Positions 9,589-17,027 of a DNA stretch of 64,000 nt are shown piece after piece. How positions within the stretch are numbered: position 1 is the first letter of the stretch; each line of letters begins with the position of its first letter. This DNA is from Neisseriaceae bacterium (lineage in GTDB: Bacteria > Pseudomonadota > Gammaproteobacteria > Burkholderiales > Neisseriaceae), in assembly GCA_017991555.1 (NCBI GenBank), contig JAGOQM010000005.1:8229-72228 (forward strand), written 5' to 3'. Below the pieces are notes generated by a model that saw only the letters and a list, made by a program, of their open reading frames with translations, made no database searches and had not been told where the DNA came from. The position numbers and the translations under genes were made by a program.

Positions 9589-10452
9589 ATGATTACATTG
9601 CATGAGCATGTAATCAAATCTAAAAAATTAGTTATTACTTTTGGTGGATTGCCATCATCAAAAACAAAAACTGGATTTGGCACTGATTTTGCTTTAAAAC
9701 TTGGTTTTGATACGATTTATGTTGCCCAAGCTGCAAATACACAGTATCAGGGCTTGTCACTTGAGGACTTTTATAAGCATATAGAGGACATAATTCAAGG
9801 TAGGGAATGTATTACATATGGCTCAAGTTTAGGAGCGTATAGTGCAATATATTATGGAGGTATTATTAATGCCTTAATTATAGCCGCGGCCCCTAAGAAT
9901 TCAGCACACCCATCATTAGCCTATGGAAAATTTAAAAATATATCATTTAAACATAAAGAATTGAAAGATATCCCTAAGTCTTTGATCCCGCCAGTTTTAA
10001 TTTATGATCCTTATCATAAAGAAGAAGTTAGTTTTATTGAGAAGCATGTACGGCCAGCATATGATTCATTACGCATAGTTCAAGTGCCGTTTAGTGGTCA
10101 TACAGTCCTAAATACAATGAAGCTGTCAGGCGTGTTGACTAGTTTTATGGTGAACCTTATTGAGAGTAAGAAGATAATTCCTTTTGTTATGAAGACTGAT
10201 GATTGTTATGTATGGAACGGAGAGGTTAGTAGGTTTTATTTTAGTAAGGGTGAGATTCAGTCGGCGATTAAATATGCTGAACGTTCCTTAGAGATTCATT
10301 TGAATAAAGAAGCTTTAGGATATTTAGTGAATTACTATGTTAGCTTGAAAAGATATGATGAGTTAAAGAAATTGTATCAAGAGTATGTTGTTAGAAAGGG
10401 TTTAGTTCCGACGCAGGCTTCGGCAAACATTTTTCAAAAGTATATCAAATAG
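9589..10452 (+). CDS. Alpha/beta-hydrolase-like capsule-cluster protein with TPR-like tail
   Basis: 287 residues, function unknown. A strand and oxyanion-type loop are at the N-terminus (LVITFGGLPSSKTKTGFG). The nucleophile elbow is ECITYGSSLGAYSAIYYGG (about residue 85, GxSxG), an acidic region follows at LIYDPYHKEE, and a C-terminal histidine is in PFSGHTVLN (about residue 170). Together these form a plausible Ser-Asp-His triad. The last 70 residues (YFSKGEIQSAIKYAERSLEI) look like tetratricopeptide helices. GAGG lies about 10 bases before the ATG. It is the last AT-rich gene before the second CgeB-like transferase. Possible roles are esterase or acyltransferase on the capsule; neither is shown. 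Confidence 0.6.
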   Translation: MITLHEHVIKSKKLVITFGGLPSSKTKTGFGTDFALKLGFDTIYVAQAANTQYQGLSLEDFYKHIEDIIQGRECITYGSSLGAYSAIYYGGIINALIIAAAPKNSAHPSLAYGKFKNISFKHKELKDIPKSLIPPVLIYDPYHKEEVSFIEKHVRPAYDSLRIVQVPFSGHTVLNTMKLSGVLTSFMVNLIESKKIIPFVMKTDDCYVWNGEVSRFYFSKGEIQSAIKYAERSLEIHLNKEALGYLVNYYVSLKRYDELKKLYQEYVVRKGLVPTQASANIFQKYIK

Positions 10453-10623
10453 GTTTTTAGAATAGTGAGAGTTTAGGTATGTGTACATGCCATATAAATG
10501 ATATTTGTATCTGTTCGGCTCATGAGAGTATCTTAACTAGGTAAAGCTGAGATTTATTTTAATTAACTTATTAGATTTAAATGACATAAAAATCTATTGA
10601 AATAACAATAAAGTGTAATTCTC

Positions 10624-11616
10624 ATGAAGTGTTATATTGTTTCAGATAAATTAACCGAAGACTCTTTAGTGCTGCAATCTAATGTTGGGATTAAAGTTCT
10701 TAGTGCGCGTTGGCCTTACCCGTATTTAATATATCGTAGTGTTGAAAGTGTTTTATTTGTTGAATCCGCCTGGCAAGGGCATAAAAACTCCTGGAAGTAT
10801 AAGATTGCCTCTTACCCTGATGTGCCGAAGCGCAATAACCATGCGCTTCGACGCTTGGTTGAGCGTGCGAAAGACAAAGGCATTCCCACCGTGTTTTGGA
10901 ATAAAGAGGATGGGGTGCATTTTGATCGTTTTATCGACAGCGCTAAATTATTTGATCATGTGTTTACCGTAGACGAAACCTGTATTCCCAGATATAAAGC
11001 GGTCATGGGAGAAGATGCGTCAGTGCACACCATGATGTTTGCGGTCCAGCCGAAGTTTCATCATTTTTCTGGGTTTAATTTTAAGCACCATCGTGCTAAT
11101 TTTGTAGGTAGCTACAGCCAACACGTTCATGAGCGTAGACGGCAGTGGCAGGATGCATTATTTCAAAGTGCGGCAGACTCAGGCTTAGGCTTGACCGTTT
11201 TTGATCGTAATTCTGGCCGTAAGTCGGCTAACTATCGTTACCCTGATTTTGGTGAAACCAGCATCATGCCGGCGGTGGATTATCCTGATACGGCACAGAT
11301 CTATAAAGATTATCTTGTTTCTTTAAATGTTAATACGGTGGATCAGTCGCCGACGATGTTTTCTCGCCGTTTGGTTGAAATTTTGGCCTGTGGTGGGATT
11401 GCGGTGACGACGCCAGCGCTGTCGGTTGATCGTTACTTTGCCGATTATTGTCATGTGGTGCACGATTCCGCTCAGATGTTAGATTTATTTGAACGCTTAA
11501 AGTATGGGCCTAGCCAAGAAGATTTGGATCGGGCAGAAGCTGGCGCGAAGTACGTGGCTGAGCATCATACATGGGCACATCGTTTGGCCCAAATACAGAA
11601 AGTGATTGGTTTGTGA
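10624..11616 (+). CDS. CgeB-like glycosyltransferase
   Basis: 330 residues, a single-domain relative of the middle part of the protein at 5731-7788. Shared motifs are VESAWQGHKNSWKYK, TVFWNKEDGVHFDRF, FTVDETCIPRYKA and SLNVNTVDQSPTMFSRR followed by LVEILACGG. The last is the donor-binding helix of the Glyco_trans_1_2/CgeB group. No membrane segment. About 170 gene-free bases precede it. The first 40 or so codons are AT-rich like the block to the left and the rest matches kpsC, which suggests that the right exchange junction of the serotype block lies inside this gene. The TGA stop overlaps a GTG that is the likely kpsC start (GTGA), so the two are probably translationally coupled. Confidence 0.8.
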   Translation: MKCYIVSDKLTEDSLVLQSNVGIKVLSARWPYPYLIYRSVESVLFVESAWQGHKNSWKYKIASYPDVPKRNNHALRRLVERAKDKGIPTVFWNKEDGVHFDRFIDSAKLFDHVFTVDETCIPRYKAVMGEDASVHTMMFAVQPKFHHFSGFNFKHHRANFVGSYSQHVHERRRQWQDALFQSAADSGLGLTVFDRNSGRKSANYRYPDFGETSIMPAVDYPDTAQIYKDYLVSLNVNTVDQSPTMFSRRLVEILACGGIAVTTPALSVDRYFADYCHVVHDSAQMLDLFERLKYGPSQEDLDRAEAGAKYVAEHHTWAHRLAQIQKVIGL

Positions 11617-13688
11617 GGAAGTTGTATCGATTAACGTGGTGGGATTATGGGCTGTGGCGTAAACCAACGTTACAGCCTTTTTTAACTGCGCCCATTGCTA
11701 TTGACCTGGGTTTGCGTGCCACGAGACAACACATACGATTGGGTTGGGGTCGAAAATTAAGTGGCGAGAGAGCGAGGCGAATCGCTGCCGACGCTAAAGC
11801 CACTTTTTGTTTATTAGAAGATGGCTTTTTACGCTCCGTTGGCCTAGGCGTAGAAGGGCATCCGCCGCTGGCCTTAGTGGTGGATGAGGTCGGTATTTAC
11901 TACGACGCCACCACGCCTTCCCAATTAGAAAACCTGATCAAAGACCACGAACACTTGGCACCGCTGATGGCGGATGCGCAGGCGGCGTGGGATTTGGTCG
12001 TGGCCTATGGGCTGTCTAAATACAATCATGCACCAGAGGCCTGGCCAGAAGGCCTGGCTTACGATGCTTCTACACAAAATATTCTCATCATTGATCAAAC
12101 CGTCGGCGACATGGCCTTGCAGTATGGGGGCGCCGATGCGTCTACGTTTGCCGCCATGTTTGCGGCGGCTCAGGCCGAACACCCCAATGCCACGCTGTGG
12201 GTGAAAACCCATCCGGACGTACTCAGCGGTAAGAAGCAGGGTTATTTAACCCAGCTGTTACAGCAGCCGCAGGTGCGGGTGATCAGCGCCGACATCAGCC
12301 CGCTGTTTTTACTGGGGCGTATGGATGCGGTGTATACGGTCACGTCGCAAATGGGCTTTGAGGCCTTGTTGTTGGGTAAGCCAGTGACGACGTTTGGTTT
12401 GCCGTGGTATGCCGGCTGGGGCGTCTGTGATGATCGGCATGAAGGCATTGCGGCGCTGAGGGCGTCTGGGCGGCGCACACAGGCTTCAGTGTTAACGCTG
12501 TTCGCTGCGGCTTACCTGGCCTATAGCCGCTACCTTAATCCTTATACCGGCGCTGCTGGCACCATTTTTGACGTGATTGATTACCTACAGCAGATGAAAC
12601 AGCGCCAGGCATTGTTGGCGGGTACGGTACTGTGCGTGGGGCTGTCGTGGTGGAAGCGGGTGATTGTGAAACCGTTTTTAAGCGTGCCTAAAGGCCGGTT
12701 GCTGTTTAAGCGCTCTTTGGCGGCCTGCCAGCGTCAAGCAATAACGCCAGACACTAAGGTGCTGGTGTGGGGGCAAAAACAGGCGGAAGTGACGGCTTGG
12801 GCCGTAGCCAATAGCCTGCCCGTATTGCGCATGGAGGATGGTTTTATCCGCTCGGTTGGCCTCGGGTCGAACCTGGTGCCGCCGTTGTCGCTGGTGATCG
12901 ACGACGTGGGGATTTATTTTGATGCTACTGAGCCTTCGCGCCTGGAGCAGCGGCTCGAGCAGGGGCGGTTTAGCCCGATGCAGCTGGCTCAGGCAGCGCG
13001 ATTGCGCGAAGGCTTGGTACGGTTGAACGTGGGTAAGTACAACGTGGGCGAAGGGGGTTTGCAGCTGCCCTCGCCACGGCCGGCGCAGGTTATTCTGGTG
13101 CCGGGGCAGGTAGAAGACGATGCGTCGATCGCCTATGGTTCGCCTGTGCTTAAGCGTAACTTTGATTTATTACGAGCGGTGCGCGAACGCCATCCCGAGG
13201 CGTACATTATTTTTAAGCCCCATCCTGATGTGGTGAGCGGTAACCGCGTGGGGGGGCCTAACCAGGCCGAGGCTTTAACGGTGGCCGATCAGGTGGTGGT
13301 GGATGCAGACGTGCTGGCGTGCATTCAGAGCGTGGATGAAGTACACACCATGACGTCGCTGACGGGCTTCGAAGCTTTGTTACGGGGTAAGAAGGTCGCC
13401 TGCTATGGTGCGCCATTTTATGCTGGCTGGGGCCTAACGGAAGATCATGTGCCCTTACCTCGACGCACCCGTCAGCTGGTGTTGGATGAGCTAGTGGCGG
13501 GCACGCTGTTGTACTACCCAACGTATGTGCATCCTAAAACAGGTCGGTTATTGCATGCGGCACAGGCATTGGCCTTGGTGGCCGAGCAAAAGCAAGATGG
13601 CAAACGGCGGCGAACCCAATATGGCCGGCTGGCAAAAAAGCGCGCGCAGTGGGGCGCTTTGTTGTCGGTTTTGTGCCGTATCCGTTAA
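11613..13688 (+). CDS. kpsC: Capsule Kdo-linker glycosyltransferase KpsC (LipA)
   Basis: Dual beta-Kdo transferase that extends the poly-Kdo linker on the lysophosphatidylglycerol anchor of group 2-type capsules. Two homologous halves are visible. The N-half has CLLEDGFLRSVGLGVEG, WVKTHPDV and TVTSQMGFEALLLGKPV. The C-half has RMEDGFIRSVGLGSN, IFKPHPDVVSG and TMTSLTGFEALLRGKKV. Each half is one catalytic module. I prefer the GTG at 11613, which overlaps the previous stop; an in-frame ATG at 11571 would add 14 residues that overlap the previous gene and show no family similarity. About 690 residues, near the E. coli length of 675. Base composition is back to the chromosomal average. Confidence 0.92.
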   Translation: MRKLYRLTWWDYGLWRKPTLQPFLTAPIAIDLGLRATRQHIRLGWGRKLSGERARRIAADAKATFCLLEDGFLRSVGLGVEGHPPLALVVDEVGIYYDATTPSQLENLIKDHEHLAPLMADAQAAWDLVVAYGLSKYNHAPEAWPEGLAYDASTQNILIIDQTVGDMALQYGGADASTFAAMFAAAQAEHPNATLWVKTHPDVLSGKKQGYLTQLLQQPQVRVISADISPLFLLGRMDAVYTVTSQMGFEALLLGKPVTTFGLPWYAGWGVCDDRHEGIAALRASGRRTQASVLTLFAAAYLAYSRYLNPYTGAAGTIFDVIDYLQQMKQRQALLAGTVLCVGLSWWKRVIVKPFLSVPKGRLLFKRSLAACQRQAITPDTKVLVWGQKQAEVTAWAVANSLPVLRMEDGFIRSVGLGSNLVPPLSLVIDDVGIYFDATEPSRLEQRLEQGRFSPMQLAQAARLREGLVRLNVGKYNVGEGGLQLPSPRPAQVILVPGQVEDDASIAYGSPVLKRNFDLLRAVRERHPEAYIIFKPHPDVVSGNRVGGPNQAEALTVADQVVVDADVLACIQSVDEVHTMTSLTGFEALLRGKKVACYGAPFYAGWGLTEDHVPLPRRTRQLVLDELVAGTLLYYPTYVHPKTGRLLHAAQALALVAEQKQDGKRRRTQYGRLAKKRAQWGALLSVLCRIR

Positions 13689-13808
13689 CTTGTGTTTATT
13701 TGTGTTAGGCCACTGGTGGCAAAGAATGCTCAGTGGTATCATGCACGGCTCATATGACGCTGATTTTGTATCAGCTCAATAATTGCCTTTATAGTCTTAT
13801 AAAATCCT

Positions 13809-15062
13809 ATGTTCCCCAGTTATTTAAATGAATTTGTGACCACAGCCAAGCGCGTACTGTTGCTGCAGGGCCCACACGGCCCTTTTTTTGCGCAGTTTGC
13901 GACCTGGCTGACGGCTCAGCATGGCTGTCAGGTTTATAAGCTGAATTTTAACGGCGGGGATGAGTTATTTTTTCCTAATAGCGACACAGCTGTTGCATTT
14001 CAGCAACCTGACGCTGAATTTCCTTTATTTTTAGAACGATTTGTCGAAACGCATGACATCGATGCGATAGTGTGCTTTGGCGCCTATCGCACGCATCATA
14101 GTATGGCAAAAGCCTACTGCCTGGAACAGGGGCAGCGCCCAACGTTCTGGGTGTTTGAAGAGGGGTATTTGCGGCCAGATTACATTACCTTTGAACGCCA
14201 AGGGGTGAATGCGCATTCGTTGTTGTCGACGCAGCCAGAGGATTATTGGGCGGCTTATGCGCAGCTGCCGGTGCCGATGCCACCTGAAAATGTGGCTTCA
14301 GGGTTTAAGCCCATGGCGGTGATGGCCACGCGCTATTATATTGAAGTGTTTAAGCGGCGCCATGCCTATCCCCATTATGTTCATCACCGTGAACACCGTT
14401 TTTGGGTGTATGCGGCAACCTGGGTGTATTCGGGCTTGAAAAAGCTATACTGTACGCAAACCGAGAAACGCTTTATTAAGCAGGTGAACCGAGGCGATTT
14501 GGGCCAGTTTTTTGTGGTGCCTTTGCAGGTACACAACGACAGCCAGGTTAAGGTCCATTGCGACTTTCCATCGGTGGCGGCTTTTTTGCGTTCGGTATTG
14601 TTTTCCTTTTCGCGTCATGCGCCTAGCGGGGCTAAACTGGTGATCAAGCATCACCCGATGGACCGTGGTGCGGTCAGCTATCGGCGCTTAATTAATAAAT
14701 TCATTAAGCACTATAACTTACAGGACCGGGTCTTTTATGTGTTTGACGTGCCGTTGCCGGTTCTGATGCGTCAAGGCGCAGGCATGGTTTTGTTGAACAG
14801 CACCAGCGGGCTGTCGGCGATGATTCACCACATGCCGGTAAAAGTATTGGGCCACGCCCACTATGACATGGCCGGCTTAACCGATCAGCAACCGTTGGCG
14901 GATTTTTGGGGCAACCCACAGCGACCTAATTCCACCTTGTTCAATGCGTATCGGCTGTATCAACTGCATAAAACCCAGATTAATGGCAACTTTTACGGCA
15001 AGGTGGTTTGGCCGATGGATGCGATGTCGAAAGATTGGGTTCAGAGCAATCAAAACAAGTAG
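13809..15062 (+). CDS. kpsS: Capsule Kdo transferase KpsS (LipB)
   Basis: Adds the first beta-Kdo to the phosphatidylglycerol anchor, the partner step to KpsC. Family motifs are LLLQGPHGPFFAQFA at the start, KLNFNGGDELFFP, FWVFEEGYLRPDYITFE in the middle (the family EeGYlRPd signature), FVVPLQVHNDSQV, VIKHHPMDRG and LLNSTSGLSAMIHHMPVK. 417 residues, typical of LipB/KpsS (about 390-420). A gap of 120 bases separates it from kpsC. It is the last gene of the capsule run, followed by a clear terminator. The kpsM and kpsT genes are not in the window and are expected to the left. Confidence 0.92.
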   Translation: MFPSYLNEFVTTAKRVLLLQGPHGPFFAQFATWLTAQHGCQVYKLNFNGGDELFFPNSDTAVAFQQPDAEFPLFLERFVETHDIDAIVCFGAYRTHHSMAKAYCLEQGQRPTFWVFEEGYLRPDYITFERQGVNAHSLLSTQPEDYWAAYAQLPVPMPPENVASGFKPMAVMATRYYIEVFKRRHAYPHYVHHREHRFWVYAATWVYSGLKKLYCTQTEKRFIKQVNRGDLGQFFVVPLQVHNDSQVKVHCDFPSVAAFLRSVLFSFSRHAPSGAKLVIKHHPMDRGAVSYRRLINKFIKHYNLQDRVFYVFDVPLPVLMRQGAGMVLLNSTSGLSAMIHHMPVKVLGHAHYDMAGLTDQQPLADFWGNPQRPNSTLFNAYRLYQLHKTQINGNFYGKVVWPMDAMSKDWVQSNQNK

Positions 15063-15157
15063 ATTTGCAGAGTGGCATGTGACGTGTCATGAGCGCTTGC
15101 TGTGGGCTGACGGTTTGATGAAGCAAAGTTTGGCCCTGCTGCCCACACACATAAGTA

Positions 15158-15186
15158 AGCCGCGACGAAGAGTCGCGGCTTTTTTG
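15158..15186 (+). terminator. Rho-independent terminator after the capsule operon
   Basis: A perfect 9-bp stem AGCCGCGAC / GTCGCGGCT with the loop GAAGA is followed at once by TTTTTG. It lies about 95 bases after the kpsS stop and would end the capsule transcript. Confidence 0.9.
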
Positions 15187-15370
15187 TTTATAAGGCTGGT
15201 TTTCTAGGGCTAAAGGCCGTCTGGGTATAGTGTGGCCTCCCCACTAATCTTAACGCCACTTAACATCAAAGCCAAAGCCGACGTGGATCGCGACTCATCC
15301 AATATTGCACCAAAAGGGCCAAGTAGATCATACCTATGGTCGCGTTGACGTTCTTTTTGGGCAATAGTAT

Positions 15371-15389
15371 GATAATGGTTCTCATTATC
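15371..15389. promoter_or_regulatory. Fur box upstream of MFS efflux gene
   Basis: GATAATGGTTCTCATTATC is a 7-5-7 inverted repeat that matches 16 of 19 positions of the classical Fur consensus GATAATGATAATCATTATC, with both outer heptamers perfect. It ends 16 bases before the ATG of the transporter, a position where bound Fur would block transcription under iron-replete conditions. Confidence 0.7.
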
Positions 15390-15405
15390 ATAAAAAGCAA
15401 TCATC

Positions 15406-16893
15406 ATGGCATCTATTTCGCCACATAAAAGAATCGGGCTCTTGATCGCGGTGTGCTTGGGGACTTTTTTAGCTTCTCTAGACATCAGCATCGTCAATGT
15501 TGCCCTGCCTGCAATCCAAGAAAGTTTAAACAGCGACCTATCGGGCTTACAGTGGGTGGTGAATGCTTACGCCATCTGTTTGTCGGCATTCATGCTGTCG
15601 GCCAGCGCGTTTAGTGATCGTTATGGCCATAAAAAAGTGTGGCTGATGGGCGTGGCTTTTTTTACCTTAGGGTCTTACCTGTGTGCGGTGGCGCCCAGCA
15701 TGCCAATGCTGTTGTTGGGGCGGGTGGTACAAGGCGTGGCTGCGGCGGTGTTGATTCCTGGCGCGATGTCGATGATTGCCTATGCCTACCCTGAGCCGAA
15801 AGAGCGGGTGGGGGCCATTGGGGTGTGGTCGGCCTTAAGCGCGCTGGCGTTGATTTTGGGCCCATTCTTGGGCGGATGGTTGGTGCACTATACCGGCTGG
15901 CACGGTATTTTTAGCATTAATTTACCCATTGGTTTTGTGGCCTTGGGCTTGGGGCTGTGGAGCATGCCCGAACGCCGTGACCGAGAAGCGGCGGCGCTGG
16001 ATCCGGCTGGGCAGTTATTGAGCGTTGTGGGCTTGGGCCTGCTAAGCTATGGCTTGATCCAAGCCGGGGTTTTGGGTTTTACAGCGCCGTTGCCGGTGGC
16101 CTTACTGTTGGCTTTTGGGTTGGTATTGGCGCTATTCATTTGGCTGGAGCTAAAGGTGGCCAAGCCTTTGGTGAATCTACGCCTGTTTCAAGCGCCTTTT
16201 TTTGCATCGGTTAACTTTGCTTCTTTCATCTTGGGCTTTGCGGGCTACAGCAGCCTGTTTTTCTTTTCCGTATTTTTACAGCAGGTACAGGGGCAAGCGC
16301 CGCAGCAGGCGGGCATGCAGATGATGCCACAGTTTGTACTGATGGGGCTGGTGTCGCTGGGCTTTGGGTGGTTGAATCGGTGGGTGAGCACACACGTGCT
16401 GATGAACCTGGGCTATGGGTTGATTGGCTTGGCCATGGTGTTGATGACGTCCTGGGGCAGCGACACGCCTTATCTGTTGATCGGTGGCCTATTCGCTTTG
16501 TTGGGCGTAGGTATGGGCCTGGCGGTGCCGGCCACCAGCATGGTGGTGATGAGCGCGGTGGCGCCGTCGCAGTTTGCCATGGCGTCGGCCATGGTGAATG
16601 CTTTACGCCAAACCGGGATGTCGGTTGGGATTGCGCTATTGGCCAGCGTCATGAGCGTACAGGCCAGCCATGTGATGCAGGAACGGCTAGCGCCATTGGG
16701 CCTTACCGACTTGATGCGGGTGGTGGAAGAGGCGATTCGTTACCATCGCTTTGTGGGCGAGCCGGTGGCCTGGATACGACAGGCTTATGTGGCGGGGATG
16801 GAAAGCGGCTTTGCGGTGGTGATGGGCGCTGCGGGCGTGGCCTGCCTGTTTGTGATGCTGTTGTTGTGTCGGGTCAAGCGGCCGATGGCATAA
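15406..16893 (+). CDS. MFS efflux transporter, DHA2/EmrB-QacA type
   Basis: Proton-driven exporter of the 14-helix drug:H+ antiporter-2 family, 495 residues. The N-terminus carries FLASLDISIVNVALPAI (family motif D1), then LQWVVNAYAICLSAFML and the loop motif GHKKVWL (motif A variant SDRYGHKK). Motif C-like GPFLGGWLVHYTGWHGIF lies near residue 160. The Fur-type palindrome just upstream suggests iron control, which would fit export of a siderophore or metal-related compound; drug export is the alternative. No adaptor (EmrA-like) or siderophore synthesis gene is adjacent. It is monocistronic and convergent with the autotransporter. Confidence 0.85.
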   Translation: MASISPHKRIGLLIAVCLGTFLASLDISIVNVALPAIQESLNSDLSGLQWVVNAYAICLSAFMLSASAFSDRYGHKKVWLMGVAFFTLGSYLCAVAPSMPMLLLGRVVQGVAAAVLIPGAMSMIAYAYPEPKERVGAIGVWSALSALALILGPFLGGWLVHYTGWHGIFSINLPIGFVALGLGLWSMPERRDREAAALDPAGQLLSVVGLGLLSYGLIQAGVLGFTAPLPVALLLAFGLVLALFIWLELKVAKPLVNLRLFQAPFFASVNFASFILGFAGYSSLFFFSVFLQQVQGQAPQQAGMQMMPQFVLMGLVSLGFGWLNRWVSTHVLMNLGYGLIGLAMVLMTSWGSDTPYLLIGGLFALLGVGMGLAVPATSMVVMSAVAPSQFAMASAMVNALRQTGMSVGIALLASVMSVQASHVMQERLAPLGLTDLMRVVEEAIRYHRFVGEPVAWIRQAYVAGMESGFAVVMGAAGVACLFVMLLLCRVKRPMA

Positions 16894-16972
16894 CCGCCGC
16901 TTAACGATCAGCCGAATACTCTGTTGCCGCCTCTGGGGTAGCCCATCGTGGCCCGCCTTAAGTACGCCATAT

Positions 16973-17001
16973 AAAACAGCCGCTCTTAGCTTAGAGCGGC
17001 T
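16973..17001 (-). terminator. Terminator of the autotransporter gene
   Basis: A 9-bp perfect stem AGCCGCTCT / AGAGCGGCT around a 6-base loop. Read on the minus strand it is followed by GTTTTATAT. It lies 27 bases beyond the autotransporter stop and could also stop the convergent efflux transcript. Confidence 0.75.
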
Positions 17002-17027
17002 GCGGACGATTGCTTTATCGTAATGGG

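Larger units (their letters stand above)
15063..15405. other. Gene-free stretch between kpsS and the efflux gene
   Basis: Holds the capsule terminator (15158-15186) and a Fur-box-like palindrome (15371-15389). Nothing else convincing is seen. A minus-strand open frame of 95 codons crosses it but overlaps the efflux gene start and the palindrome, and is not supported. Confidence 0.6.

Noticed and set aside
13766..13795. A sigma-70-like promoter before kpsS (TTGTAT, 18 bases, TATAGT)
   Set aside because: The predicted transcript would start only about seven bases before the ATG, leaving no room for a ribosome site; read-through from kpsC is more likely.
15200..15222. Possible neisserial DNA-uptake sequence (GGCCGTCTG)
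   Set aside because: Only a partial match, single, and lacking the GAA end; no repeated uptake-sequence dialect was noticed in the window.
15210..15497. A 95-codon minus-strand frame across the Fur box
   Set aside because: It overlaps the transporter start, reads the palindrome as codons, and lacks a ribosome site and any recognisable domain.
16368..16904. A 178-codon frame overlapping the end of the efflux gene
   Set aside because: It is a Gly/Arg-rich out-of-frame reading of a GC-rich membrane-protein gene.
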